Positions 49,459-60,204 are shown, counted from the first letter of the stretch. The stretch: 64,000 nt of DNA from Kiritimatiellia bacterium (GCA_012103575.1 WLWN01000001.1:387792-451791), one strand, 5' to 3'. Numbers and translations are program-made. The notes: generated from the sequence alone by a model not told the origin.

Positions 49459-50801
49459 TCAACACACTTTATTAAAAGCTCGCCCAAACATGAGCCGGCC
49501 TATTTCATTAAGCCGTTTTTTTGTCTTTTTATCTTGAAACATAAAATAAGCTCCAAATTGGCGAGCCAGCGCCAGACTGCTTGTTATACACCACTCATGT
49601 CCATTAACAACAACATGACCTCCGCAATACCATATGTTTTTTCTCCCCTGAATAAATTTGAAGAAGATAGCGATCATGATGAAATGCAATCTATTATGAA
49701 TGGGATGCTGTAGATGATCTATTCTTGTTATTATTTTTTTTGGATCTATCTCCGGCGCCCTTCTGGCAAAGCCGGTTACCAGGCAAGGCTTATCGGATTT
49801 TCTAGCATGTGGCAACATTCGGTGCTGCTGGATGATAACCGCATAATCTCCAGGCCTTGGGCCCAGGTGAGTGTAATGGTTGTATCCAAGCCACGGCGGC
49901 TGAGGTGTGGGGAGAGAATAGAGTCATCGTAATGCACGATACCGTTGCCCGCATCTGAGACATAATCACTTGATGATAAGATCCATCTTTCCAGGAAGGA
50001 GGGAGCATTCAGTAGTTCATATGCATGATTCGCGTTACAGGCTATGATAACATCGTCAAACACCTCTTCTATACCGCTTGCATTGATTACGCTTACGGAG
50101 TCTTTCCGCCGAACCACTTTTTTTACTTTATTTTTTAAAAAAATTCTATCTTGAAATGACTTGGTCAATGCCCCGTAAAATGCTCTACAGCCATTCCTAA
50201 AGACATTGATCTGGACTGATTGTTCAATATCCATAAAATCAAAAGTAAACCTTAGATGCGCAATGGGAAGGCTAAAAGGTTTGGAATTGACAAATACGTT
50301 AGAGACCATGGGAAACAGAATTTTGTATCTAAAATCATACGAAAAATTAAAAATGTTTAAAATGAACTGGGTGGAGGTCAGATAAAAGGGGTTAAAAAAA
50401 CCGAGTCTTTCGAATTGTTTTATGAAGGTTAATAGTTTCTTAAACCGCTCAAGTTCTGGCTTCATCCTTGCCTTAAAGGGCGTATCATAATCATGGGCAT
50501 ATACATCGTCATCGTATTGTATACTAAAGCTGAATTCACTCTTATCATATTCATACCCGACCTCCTCCATTAAATGTGTCATCACATAATGGTCATCTAT
50601 AAATCCCATTACCGCGGGCGTTATGGGTATTGAACTCCCGTCTCTCTGGGGAATATCTACCGTTGTACCATTACCGCCTATATGATCCTGCGCCTCATAA
50701 ATACTAAAATCGAATTTCTCGGGCTCGCGTGACAAAGCCCAGGCCGAAGACAATCCAGAGACTCCGGCTCCAATAATGCATATCTTTCTTTTCTTATTCA
50801 T
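49459..50801 (-). pseudogene. FAD-dependent amine-oxidase-like oxidoreductase, frameshifted
   Basis: The first frame (to 49776) starts with the dinucleotide-binding CIIGAGVSGLSSAWAL and YEAQDHIGGN, then VYAHDYDTPF and VINVFRNGCRAFYGALT-like regions. The second frame (from about 49860) continues CLVTGFARRAPEIDPKK, HPIHNRLHFIM and NIWYCGGHVVVNGHEWC, the expected C-terminal FAD loop of the COG2907 type. The break lies at roughly 49825-49885. Members often sit beside CFA-synthase-like methyltransferases in unusual-fatty-acid loci; a CFA-like gene is 1.8 kb away here, also broken. Confidence 0.78.
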
Positions 50802-51050
50802 AAAGGTTACTCGCTAGTTGAGGGGCCGAGATGTTAGAATATACTTATTAAAGAGTAAAGGTGTTTACCCAAGCGCGTCATAGAATAACAGCAACCCTTT
50901 TCTTTGGAAGGGCATGAGGGGTTATTATTACCCATGAGCAGTTAAGTGCCGTTCTAATCCGGGAGATGATTCTGCGATTCTGCTTAAGATCAAAACATCT
51001 CTTGACATCCCTTGGGCTTAGATAGAAGACTTTTTTTTAGATTAAAATTA

Positions 51051-52422
51051 ATGGCATCACACACTGATACACTCAATCATCAATACACACCTGAAGAAGT
51101 CGCCCGACACAACAAACCGGACGACTTATGGATTATCATTGAAGACAAGGTGTACGACGTAACCGAATGGCTTAAACACCATCCCGGTGGCCAAAGGCCC
51201 TTGCTCTGTATGTCTGGGCAAGATGCCACAGCAGCTTTTCATGGATTTCACTCCAAAAAAGTATTCAACGAACAACTTCCCTTCTTCCAAATCGGTGTAC
51301 TGCACAAGGAGGAGGATGTTATAGTGGATGAATTTAGAGATATGCAGCACAAGATGGAGAAGGAGGGGCTGTTACAAACAGGTTATGGGTGGTATGCCCG
51401 TGTTACGACCCTTTTAATGATGCTTTACGCTACAACATTATGGGGCCTGTTAAGCTTCAAAGAAGACCTTGTCGTTCTTTCTTTGTGGGTAGCCCTTCTC
51501 GGAATGTTTTGGCAACAGCTTGCTTTTTGTGGTCATGATTATGTTCATAATTCGGCAGGGAAGTGGCGACTAGGCAATAGACTGGGCAGTCTATAGGTTA
51601 CGGCATTCCTGGGTATTTCCGGAGCGTGGTGGAAACAAAACCATAATACGCATCATCTTGTATCCAACTCTATTGAGCATGATCCCGATATTCAATACCT
51701 CCCTATTTTTGCCGTTACCGAAAAGATGTTTTCAGGTTTTTGTTCAACCTATTATAAAAAGCGATTTAATTTTGATCGCCTCTCGCGCTTTATGGTATCA
51801 TGGCAACATTTCTTCTACTTTCCTGCTTATGGCCGTGGCTCGTTTCAATCTTTATATAAAATCTTTCATGGTCATTTTTAATTTTAAATCAAACGTGAAA
51901 GATCGAAAAAGTGAGTTAATCGCTATCGCCTTCTTTTGGGTGTGGTATATAGGGCTCATCGTTCAGATTCCTTCTGTGTCGGGAAAGCTATTGGTATTAT
52001 TCATCCCGCATGCCGTGGCCGGTATTGTACATGTTCAACTCACGTTATTTCACTTTTCCATGCCGACCCATCATGGAACACGCTACGACTCATCTTCAAC
52101 GTTGGAGTGGTTAAAAGCACAGATCTTAACCACCATGAATATTGAATCTCTCCGTTGGATGGATTGGTTCCATGGGGGACTTCAATATCAAATCGAGCAT
52201 CATCTCTTTCCAAAAGCACCAAGGCATCATCTGAGGCATATAAAATACAACTATGTAAAACCTTTTTGCGAAAAACATGATATCGCGTATACGTCGGTTT
52301 CGTTTGGGGAAGCCATAGCAAGGGTATACAGGCGATTAAAAAAGGTGGCTCTTCTAGCAAGAAAAACCCAGAAAATGCCGGAAGAAAATTATCTTAAAAT
52401 GCTCCTGGACGCAGAGGGGTAA
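51051..52422 (+). pseudogene. Cytochrome b5-fused front-end fatty acid desaturase, with stop and frameshift
   Basis: Begins MASHTDTLNHQYTPEEV at 51051. Residues 1-90 form a cytochrome b5 domain with haem motif HHPGGQ. Membrane helices and the three histidine boxes follow: HDYVH, HNTHH and QIEHHLFP. The Gln in the third box marks front-end (delta-6/delta-8-type) desaturases. An in-frame TAG follows GNRLGSL (51594-51596). The frame then shifts near 51825 (YFPA then LMAVARFNLYIKSF). Such b5 fusions are mainly eukaryotic, so acquisition by transfer is plausible. Substrate would be a membrane lipid or acyl-CoA. Inactive as read. Confidence 0.82.
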
Positions 52423-52602
52423 TAAAAATAGTTCCCTTATCAATGCAAGACTCAAAAAACTGGAAATCTGCAGACCGAAGAATCTTAACACTCGCACGTA
52501 GAACCGTCTCGCTATGGACCTCGATATATGATCGAGTTGACGAAAATAAACATAGGGTTCCTGGCGCAAGCTCGAGAGTACGAAAATAAAAGGAGAAATC
52601 TT

Positions 52603-53700
52603 GTGAAGATTACTGATTTTATCGTTTTTAAGGATCCAAAATTGGTAAAAAAATGGAGTGAGGACAAAGTGCCCATGTCCGAACTTACAGAAGCCTATTT
52701 TGATGACCGGCTTGACTTTAAGGCTGAGCTTCAAGACTTTCTGGAATCCAAAGATGACTTTGTCAAGTACTCCATCTTCACGAAAAAACATCTTCAGTTT
52801 TTCTTTACCCGCTTCCTTCCTGAAGTGGTGGTCCACTCACAAAAACAAGATATCAAAATTAGCCAAGAACACTACGATCGCGGAAATGATTTTTTCGGTT
52901 GGTTCCTCGGAAAAGGAATGGTCTACACCAGCGCGTTTTTTCGCAGCGGTGAGGAATCCCTTGAAACGGGCCAAGAACAAAAGATGGAGCTCGTTTGTGA
53001 CAAACTCAAAATGAGTGAAAACGACCATTACCTCGACATTGGTTGTGGATGGGGAACACTTATAAAGTACGCTGCTGAAAATGTGGGCGCAGACGCCACG
53101 GGCATCACCGTCGCAAAAGAGCAGGTTTCTTTTGGAAATAACTGCATCAAGAAAGCGGGGTTAGAAGACAAGGCTAGGCTCTTTTACCTCGACTACCGGG
53201 ATATTCCGAATCAAAAATTTGACAAGATTCCTTGTTTGGAAATGGCTGAACATGTAGGAGTTAGGCGCTTTAAAAAATTTATGAAGCAGATTTATGATCT
53301 TCTTGAAGAAGATGGCATTTTTTATCTTCAAATCGCAGGTCTAAGAAGAGGCTTCCACCCTGAAGACTTGGTTTGGGGTCTTTTCATGAGTAAGTATATT
53401 TTCCCAGGCGCGGATGCGAGCATGCCGATCAGCTGGGTTCTCGATAAGCTTGAAAGAGTCGGTTTTGAAATCCACAGTATTGAAAACGTGGGGATCCACT
53501 ACTCACAGACCATTCAGCACTGGTACGACAACTGGATGAAAAATAAGGACGAAGTCGTCGCTGCATATGGAGAGCGATGGTTTAGAATCTAGAGAATGTT
53601 CCTCGCGTGGTCAGTGCAAATTGCAGCTCAGGGCAGCTCGACCTGCTTCCAGATCGTCTGTAATAAAAACAGAGATACATTCGATCGGAGGATCTGGTAA
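52603..53700 (+). pseudogene. Cyclopropane-fatty-acid-synthase-like methyltransferase, amber-truncated
   Basis: AAGGAG at 52589-52594 points to the GTG at 52603 (MKITDFIVFKDP); an upstream ATG at 52528 has no ribosome site. The SAM-binding motif LDIGCGWGTLIKYAAE, substrate region HYDRGNDFFGWFL and catalytic ECLEM-type CLEMAEHVG are visible. The frame stops at TAG 53590-53592 after GERWFRI, but continues in frame RMFLAWSVQIAAQGSSTC to NRDTFDRRIW, the normal family C-terminus; TGG to TAG is the simplest cause. It would methylate unsaturated phospholipid chains using S-adenosylmethionine. The truncated protein lacks about 35 residues and may be inactive. Confidence 0.85.
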
Positions 53701-53828
53701 ACTCGGTCAGTAACGAGTTTTATTGAAACCTAACTAAGGTCTTAACTATAAACGAGCTGAATAAGAAGAAAACTCCTGATCAACAGCCTTCAACCCAACT
53801 TGAGAGTAATACGATGCGAAAGCTTAGG

Positions 53829-55724
53829 CGGACTTTACCCCTTAAAAGACGAGAAGAACCTCAATAGCAACCAATAAAATTAGGTCTTTCACCGCTATTT
53901 CAAGATTTCAAGTGCATGGCTATATGTCTGCGCTTAGTAAATCCATGATTTTTTGCTGTTGAGCGTCACATTTTCCGTCTTGTTGATAGGTCGCATTTTC
54001 GATTTCCACTTCGTGGCGCCCTTGATTTTTAAGACATTCTATTACCCCCGAAAAACTCCATCGACGGTTTTCTCCTTTCCCATCCGATGCAAATAAAGGC
54101 GCCAAACGTTTTTGCATGTGCCATTGAACATAATAGGCCAGCATACATAAAAAAACATGGCCTTGGATTCTTCGGTCTATTTTGTGGTACACCGGACGTG
54201 TTTCTAGTTGTACGGTCTTGAGGTTTCGAAACGCCCGTTCTACAGTCCCTAAGGATTTATAGGCTTCAACCCTTGAGAGTCCATCGACGGTGTCGCCTTG
54301 AACATCTGAGCGAATAATATAACAGCCATCGAGGCGTTCTTCTTGAACAACCTTGTCTTGGTCTACCTGCCATATCAGCTTGTGCCACCGGCTTGACAAG
54401 ATTTTTTCGTCGGCCTGAATAGACCACTTTATAAATTTCCCCATCTTGTATTTGGCTAGTATTTTACCCACCCGGGCCCCCAGTTTTTCAACGGTCATGG
54501 CTCTTTTGTAATCGGCAATCTCTTTGAGCCCCTCTCGTGTTTTTTCAGGCAATCGGTTTCGGGTAGCTCCTTCTTGTTTTTGAGTGGTCGGATTTTTGCA
54601 GAGGCTGTACCGGAGTTGTTCATCGTCGGGATCTATAATGTCTATGGATTTTTTCTCATCGAAAAAATCCATCTGTATGACCGATTGGTCTAGAAGCTCT
54701 TTGAGTTGGGCATGAGTCAGCGCGCTGATTGTACATATATCTTGGACGGTTCCAATTTTTCGAACTGGCCTTGAGTCACCATGCCACGATCTCCAACAAA
54801 TATAAAATGTTCGAGGCCGTAGGCCTGACGGATTTGATCTATTTTGTCGGTGACCGTGGTTGCGTCTTTTGTGTTTCCTTCGAAGACTTCGCAGCCAACA
54901 GGACATCCTTGGTGATTGGTAATCAGCCCAGTCACAACTTGTTTATGGCCCTTTCTCTCGTCGCGATTATATCCAAATTTAATCAAGTCGCTCTCGGAGT
55001 ATTCTCCTTCGAAATAGGTGTTGGTAATGTCGTAGAGAACGAGTGATCCTGACTGTAGATGCTTGGCAACGAGTTTTTTCTGTATGGCCTTTTGGCGTTT
55101 GAGTAAACGATCCAGAGATTCATAACAGTGCTTTTCGACGTCTGGCTTTTCATCGATACCACACAGTTCCCATAGACAGGTATGCTCAGAGATGTTCCAA
55201 AGGCTTAGTTTGTTCCCCTGATAAATGATGCGTCCAACAACCATCGCCATAACCAATTTGACCCATGTCTCGTTTCGCGAATAAAGGAGGCGATCTAGGC
55301 CAAGGTCTTGGGCGAGTTTAAGGATCGTCTGACTCGCGCCGAGCTCTTTAGAGGTGCGGATACAAAGAGCTTTGGAGTCATTGGCAGGGATGACTTTTTC
55401 CCGGAAAGAAAGTTGAAGCATTCTGAGCTGTTTAAGCGAGCATCCGGTGATGCGTCCATGTTGGGTGTGTTTGAACTTTTTTGTTTTTTTATCCCAAAAG
55501 GTGGTTCTCAAAATGCCGACCGGATTTTTCCTGGAGGTCTGGATTTCGAGATGTAAATTTCCGTTTGCAGTAAGCATGGCCAATATAAACCACATATAAA
55601 AAATATTTCAAAAAAAATATTAAAATTTGAATGGCTATATTTTGAAATCTGAAAACAGCGGTAAAAGGCCTTATTTTATTGGTTACTATTGAGGTTCTTC
55701 TCGTTTTTTAAGGGGTAAAGTCCG
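53829..55724 (-). mobile_element. IS1634-type element with long terminal repeats
   Basis: About 1.9 kb. Inverted ends start CGGACTTTACCCCTTAAAA and extend roughly 67 bp with five or six mismatches, unusually long. It separates the lipid locus from ssb. No clear target duplication was read. The transposase inside is frameshifted, so it is probably not autonomous now. Confidence 0.8.
53920..55595 (-). pseudogene. IS1634-family transposase, frameshifted
   Basis: Two frames form one protein of about 555 residues. The first (54717-55595) has KALCIRTSKELGASQTI, LVLYDITNTYFEGEY with the first acidic residue, and FIFVGDRGMVTQGQ with the second. The second (53920 to about 54740) has LTHAQLKELLD, ADEKILSSRW, DGCYIIRSDV and YKSLGTVERAFRNLKT, which holds the final acidic residue. 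The break is near 54725-54745. Family assignment rests on this motif order and on the length; it is related to IS4-type DDE transposases. Confidence 0.82.
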
Positions 55725-55799
55725 TATATAGTGGAACCCGTGAAATAAGAAAAGGCTCAGTCACATAAGTATAATAGATCAAAGGCAAAGGAGCACAAA

Positions 55800-56228
55800 A
55801 TGGGATCCATGAATAAAGTGTTTCTAATAGGAAATCTAACCCGTGACCCGGAATTGCGGTATACACCATCGAGAACAGTCGTATCTGATTTGGGACTTGC
55901 CATATCGGAAAACTATAAAAACAAGGAGGGGGAACAGGTCGAGTCAACCTGCTTTGTCGATATTGTTCTTTGGCGCCGACAGGCAGAGGTATGTCAGAAA
56001 TATCTCTCCAAAGGATTGCCGGTTATGATTGAGGGACGACTTCAACTAGACCGTTGGGAAACGGATCAAGGGGAAAAACACAGCCGGTTACGTGTGCGCG
56101 CCAACCGGGTTCAGTTCCTGGGTCAACCACGGAATCTTGGGATAGATTCTGATCGGGATAAACAGTATACCGAGCCAGTTCCCGCAGGAGTATCCGTCGA
56201 AATAGATGATAAAAAAGTGCTGTTTTAA
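55800..56228 (+). CDS. ssb: Single-stranded DNA-binding protein
   Basis: 142 residues from the ATG at 55800, which has AAAGGAG seven bases upstream; a second ATG three codons later starts the usual MNKVFLIGNLTRDPELRYTP. The OB-fold is complete: STCFVDIVLWRRQAEVCQKYL, GLPVMIEGRLQLDRWE and LRVRANRVQFLG. The C-terminal tail is short and ends DKKVLF, not the classic acidic DDDIPF, though aspartates precede it, so partner recruitment may be altered. The IS1634 element ends about 75 bp upstream and could alter the promoter. Confidence 0.93.
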   Translation: MGSMNKVFLIGNLTRDPELRYTPSRTVVSDLGLAISENYKNKEGEQVESTCFVDIVLWRRQAEVCQKYLSKGLPVMIEGRLQLDRWETDQGEKHSRLRVRANRVQFLGQPRNLGIDSDRDKQYTEPVPAGVSVEIDDKKVLF

Positions 56229-56394
56229 GAAAAAGAAAAAATCGTGTAATCCGCTTCAGAATCCGAAAAGGGGCTGAAGTGGGTAGCACAGCAAGGCAGA
56301 TTTTTCTTTGGGGAAAACAGAGATTGACCTCAGAGGTTTACCTCTCTACACTATGCACCTCTAATTTTAAAAAATATAAGGAGAAATACACGCT

Positions 56395-57132
56395 ATGGCA
56401 AAAAAAGAGATTGGCTATCAACTAGAAGATCAAGAATCTATACAGGAAAAAACATTAGAAGGTTCTCCGTTTGCACTCTTTTTCGAATTGGACGGTGTTG
56501 TCCATGCTCGGAAAGCTACATTTGAAGTCTTCTCCAGCCTCTTAAATGAGCAGAATATAAAATTGACCCACTCTCAATTTGCAAAATATTGCCATCATGC
56601 CTCACCCTATTACTATCTTCCCGAACTCCTTGAGCAGGTTGGCGCAAAAAAAATATCCGCTGACAAATTGGCCGACGATGTAATGAGTGGAGTCGCCACA
56701 CATTTGACCTCAAAAGAAGCGGTCCTGGCAGATGGGTTCGAGAAAATTTTAAAATATGCTACACGCGAAGGTATCCGTTTAGGTGCCTTATCCGCCCTGC
56801 CCGGATCTACCGCTAAATCGTTAATGGCACAACATCAATTTAATGATATGGGGGCAGAACTTTTTACGTTTGAAGGAAACAATTCTGTTTTTCCCCGTGC
56901 AGATATGTGGCTTAAAATGGCTAAACAGACCTCAAGATCACCCCAAAGTTGTATTGTTTTTTCTACCAGTACCATTTCTTGCAAATCCGCGTTGTCTGCC
57001 AACATGCGTTGCGTAGCGGTTCCGGATGAATTTACGAATTTTCAGGATTTTGGGGGATCAGATATGATTGTCGATTCATATCAGGAAATAGATCCACAAA
57101 AACTATTTGATCTCATCTTTGCCGCTGTATAA
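56395..57132 (+). CDS. HAD-superfamily-like protein with altered nucleophile
   Basis: 245 residues. HAD fold: motif I reads ALFFELDGVVHARK near 27-40, where the expected FDLDG nucleophile aspartate is Glu31. A helical cap follows (about 45-120), then motif II in ALSALPGSTAKSL, and PRADMWLKMAKQ with CIVFSTSTISC near motifs III-IV, where the usual EDS is STS. With motif I and IV changed, phosphatase activity is doubtful. AAGGAG lies before the ATG. It precedes mazG by 60 bp. Confidence 0.72.
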   Translation: MAKKEIGYQLEDQESIQEKTLEGSPFALFFELDGVVHARKATFEVFSSLLNEQNIKLTHSQFAKYCHHASPYYYLPELLEQVGAKKISADKLADDVMSGVATHLTSKEAVLADGFEKILKYATREGIRLGALSALPGSTAKSLMAQHQFNDMGAELFTFEGNNSVFPRADMWLKMAKQTSRSPQSCIVFSTSTISCKSALSANMRCVAVPDEFTNFQDFGGSDMIVDSYQEIDPQKLFDLIFAAV

Positions 57133-57192
57133 TTTCTAGTTTTCGCCCTCCAGCCCTCATTTCGAGAGTATAAAACGGGTTCGAGATCAGAG

Positions 57193-57983
57193 ATGAAAGA
57201 ACTGTCGGAGCAAACACCCATTGAGCAATTGACCCATATTATGGAAACGCTCCGTTCTAAACAAGGGTGTCCTTGGGATCAAGAACAGACGCTAGAATCT
57301 CTAAAACCAAATTTAATTGAAGAAAGCCATGAAGTGTTAGAGGCCATAGATCGTGGTGACCGAAAACATTTAAAAGAGGGACTCGATGACCTCCTTCTAC
57401 AAGTTGTTTTTCAATCGCAGATCTGCAAAGAAGAAGGACACTTTTCGTTTAACGATGTGGTACACGGTATTAACGAAAAATTGATTCGCCGTCATCCCCA
57501 TGTCTTTGGAGACGTAAAAGCCTCTAATGCGGATGAAGCCCTAAAAAGTTGGGAAACTATGAAAAAAAGAGAATCTCCCAACACCAACCGGTCGATTATA
57601 GATGGAATTCCTCCGTCCCTGCCAGCCCTTCACAAAGCGCAAAAAGTTCAAAAAAAGTAGCGTGCATAGGCTTTGATTGGAAAAACGTGAGAGAAATCAT
57701 AGATAAAGTAGAAGAAGAACTAGCAGAACTAAAACAAGCCATTGCTCAAAAAAATGAGCCATCCATAAAATTAGAACTTGGCGATCTTTTTTTTGCCACC
57801 GTTAATGTAAGCCGATTTTTGGGGTACTATGCCGAAGACGTGCTGAACGAAAGCATTACAAAGTTTTCAAAAAGATTTCAATTCATTGAACAACATCTTG
57901 ATCAACAAGGACAAGAAATAGCGAACTGTTTATTAGAAAAACTGGAAGCACTTTGGGAAAGAGCTAAAACACAGACCCTATAA
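57193..57983 (+). CDS. mazG: Nucleoside triphosphate pyrophosphohydrolase MazG, two frames joined at a slippery site
   Basis: Frame 1 (57193-57660, 155 residues) has the first MazG domain: KQGCPWDQEQTLESLKPNLI, EESHEVLEAID, LKEGLDDLLLQVVFQSQI and RRHPHVFGD. It stops at TAG 57658-57660 directly after A-AAA-AAG (57651-57657). A -1 slip gives KKVACIGFDW and the second domain (KVEEELAELKQAI, KLELGDLFFATVNVSRF), ending at 57983. The joined product is 263 residues, the same length as E. coli MazG. The family hydrolyses NTPs to NMP and PPi. It is either programmed frameshifting or a one-base A7/A8 error. Confidence 0.88.
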
Positions 57984-58021
57984 GGATCCATCAACCCCTT
58001 ATTGAACTCAACCTCCATGTG

Positions 58022-59650
58022 ATGAAACCCCTTTATCAACGAATGATATGTTTTCTTTTATGCACTAGCTTTTTTTTGACAAGCGTTTGGTGGGTTCTAA
58101 CAGTACCGTTCATGCCCGAACGTATCTATGGCGTGATTCCTGCCAGCGTCACTTTTTTTAGTGAGCACAAAAAAATAGTGGAACGATGGAGTTCTCTAAC
58201 GCAAAACCCCATTCTTTTAAATCTGCTCAACGCAACAGGTATCGATGAAGAAGAGATTCGAACCCTGCGCCAGAACCCTCCAAACATTTTGAATAGGCTT
58301 ATTTCTGAACGACTTATACTCGCCCTTCATCCTTCTCCCTCTTTTAGCAGACAACCCACATGGATTCTTGCTTCTTGGTTGGGGGGGTATAGTCAAATTC
58401 TACGCGGATGGCTTTCCCTTGCTTCGTGGGGAGGACGCCACCCCTTTTCTGGTTGCCAACAAGTGGGCACCTATTCAGGACACGTTGTTTGGGAAGTTAA
58501 AAACTCTATAGATTCATTGTCTCCATACATCTACTTTTCCATCGCCGAAGGCTTGTTACTCGCATGCCTTTCCGATACTCCGCAAACGATAAAATACCTT
58601 CTGGATGTTTATGATGGGTTACATCCTTCTCTAGCAGATAACCCTTCCCCTCGTTTCAAAACCTGTACAACGTCTACAGCCTTAGATAAGGGGTGGATCA
58701 AAAGTGATATACGGGATTATAAAGGCCCGAATATATCGTTTCGAATAGATACACTACACAAGGAACTTTTGGAAGGAACCGTCTGTATGGAAGACCATGG
58801 ATGGTTGCCTCCCATCGCACATGCAAACCCTATAAAAATAAATGAATTAGATAGAATTTTGGGTGACGTGCCCCTTCTCACTCTTTTAGCAGACGGCCCC
58901 TTTTGGGTAGACCTCTTGGAGAAACAATTTCAAACACCTTGGTCAGGTATTCTTCGTGAACTAAAACAACATCAATCGCTCGGTTCGGTTATGATTGCCC
59001 TATTCGGGGGAGAATACGGTGGCACCTTTAAACAATTCCCCCTTCCCGGACTCGTGATGGGAATTCAGATGACTGATAAAGAGGCTCTTCACAAAACAAT
59101 CGACTCAATAATAGACCGTCTAAATGCCGAGAAACAATGGGGACTCATCAAAAGCGAAACAAAAATAAAGGGATGGCCCTATTTTTCTATTGAAGGGACT
59201 GCCAATAATTTCTATTCAACATTCAACGATAAAGAGCGATTCGCTTACACTCTGTTCAAAGGCTGGTTTCTATTGGCAAGTAACACAGAAACACTAAAAA
59301 AAATCATACAGAGATATCGGTCATCCACCTCTTTTTCACCCGGCAACCCTCACTGGAGCCAGGATCTCGACCCGAAGGGTCCCCTGGCACTATATGGTTA
59401 TATCCAAGCCGCCCACTGTGCCAAAATCATACAACCCGCCTTAAACCTCTATTCCTTGAAGCTTCTGGTTGAAAATTCTCAAGCATCAAAACGGCATTTA
59501 AATAACCTCAAACGGTACAAAAAATGGTTAGAGGCAGCGGAATTATTCGATGTATGTAGACTCGAATATAAAGTAAACACTAAACATGCTACCCTTCGTT
59601 TTTCACTAGAAGAAAAGACCCTGGAGGAAATGTATAGAGATGAAAAATAG
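58022..59650 (+). CDS. Large membrane-anchored protein of unknown function
   Basis: 542 residues from the ATG at 58022 (a GTG precedes it). One N-terminal hydrophobic segment (ICFLLCTSFFLTSVWWVLTV) acts as signal or anchor; the rest is extracytoplasmic. There is a pattern of paired alpha/beta units (VPASVTFFSEH, KEALHKTIDSIIDRL, FLLASNTETLKKIIQRY) resembling DUF3352-like exported proteins found in PVC bacteria and cyanobacteria. No catalytic motif is visible. It overlaps pgpA by 11 bp, so the two are coupled, hinting at a membrane-related role. Confidence 0.65.
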   Translation: MKPLYQRMICFLLCTSFFLTSVWWVLTVPFMPERIYGVIPASVTFFSEHKKIVERWSSLTQNPILLNLLNATGIDEEEIRTLRQNPPNILNRLISERLILALHPSPSFSRQPTWILASWLGGYSQILRGWLSLASWGGRHPFSGCQQVGTYSGHVVWEVKNSIDSLSPYIYFSIAEGLLLACLSDTPQTIKYLLDVYDGLHPSLADNPSPRFKTCTTSTALDKGWIKSDIRDYKGPNISFRIDTLHKELLEGTVCMEDHGWLPPIAHANPIKINELDRILGDVPLLTLLADGPFWVDLLEKQFQTPWSGILRELKQHQSLGSVMIALFGGEYGGTFKQFPLPGLVMGIQMTDKEALHKTIDSIIDRLNAEKQWGLIKSETKIKGWPYFSIEGTANNFYSTFNDKERFAYTLFKGWFLLASNTETLKKIIQRYRSSTSFSPGNPHWSQDLDPKGPLALYGYIQAAHCAKIIQPALNLYSLKLLVENSQASKRHLNNLKRYKKWLEAAELFDVCRLEYKVNTKHATLRFSLEEKTLEEMYRDEK

Positions 59651-60110
59651 ACTATGGGTCGCACTAGCAACCGGATTCGGTCTTGGATACAGCCCCATCG
59701 CGCCCGGTACAGTGGGAAGTTTGTGGGGAATACTGATTGTCTGGGGGATGCAACGTCTTCCGACTTTAGGCCTCTATATCATGGTTATGATTGGCCTAGT
59801 TCTTTTAGCCATTCCGTTATGTACCATTGCTGAAAATCGTTTGGAAAGAAAAGATGACCAACGCATTGTTGCCGATGAGTTTTTTACGTTTCCTCTATGC
59901 ATGACGGGCCTGCCCTTTACCCCATCCGTGCTCATCGTAGCGTTTATAACAAATCGTATCTTTGACATTTCAAAACCCCCTCCTGCACAACAGTCACAAA
60001 ATCTACCTGGTGGATTAGGGATTGTAATGGATGATGTTATAGCCTGTCTCTACAGTCTCGTAATCAACCATGCCATCTATTGGGCGGGTCTCCATTTTTT
60101 ATCTTTTTGA
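59640..60110 (+). CDS. pgpA: Phosphatidylglycerophosphatase A
   Basis: 156 residues, integral membrane. It dephosphorylates phosphatidylglycerol phosphate in phospholipid synthesis. Family motifs: FGLGYSPIAPGTVGSLWG near 13-30, DDQRIVADEFFTF near 77-88, NRIFDISKPPPAQQSQNLPGG near 110-130 and GIVMDDVIACLY near 132-143. Three or four TM helices. A GGAGG lies about 14 bases before the ATG, inside the preceding gene. Confidence 0.93.
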   Translation: MKNRLWVALATGFGLGYSPIAPGTVGSLWGILIVWGMQRLPTLGLYIMVMIGLVLLAIPLCTIAENRLERKDDQRIVADEFFTFPLCMTGLPFTPSVLIVAFITNRIFDISKPPPAQQSQNLPGGLGIVMDDVIACLYSLVINHAIYWAGLHFLSF

Positions 60111-60125
60111 GGATTTAGATAGAAA

Positions 60126-60204
60126 TGGGGTGAGTGACGGGATTTGAACCCGCGACCTACAGGGCCACAGCCTGTCGCTCTAACCTAGCTGAGCTACACC
60201 CACC
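60126..60204 (-). tRNA. tRNA-His (anticodon GUG)
   Basis: On the minus strand the sequence folds as a cloverleaf. The acceptor stem is GTGGGTG/CACTCAC with one G-T pair, followed by T8 A9 and the D arm AGCTCAGCTAGGTTAGAGC. The anticodon loop CTGTGGC has anticodon GTG, and the T arm holds GGTTCAAATCC. It has the extra G at position -1 opposite C73, the histidine identity pair, and encodes its own CCA (60128-60126). Confidence 0.97.
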
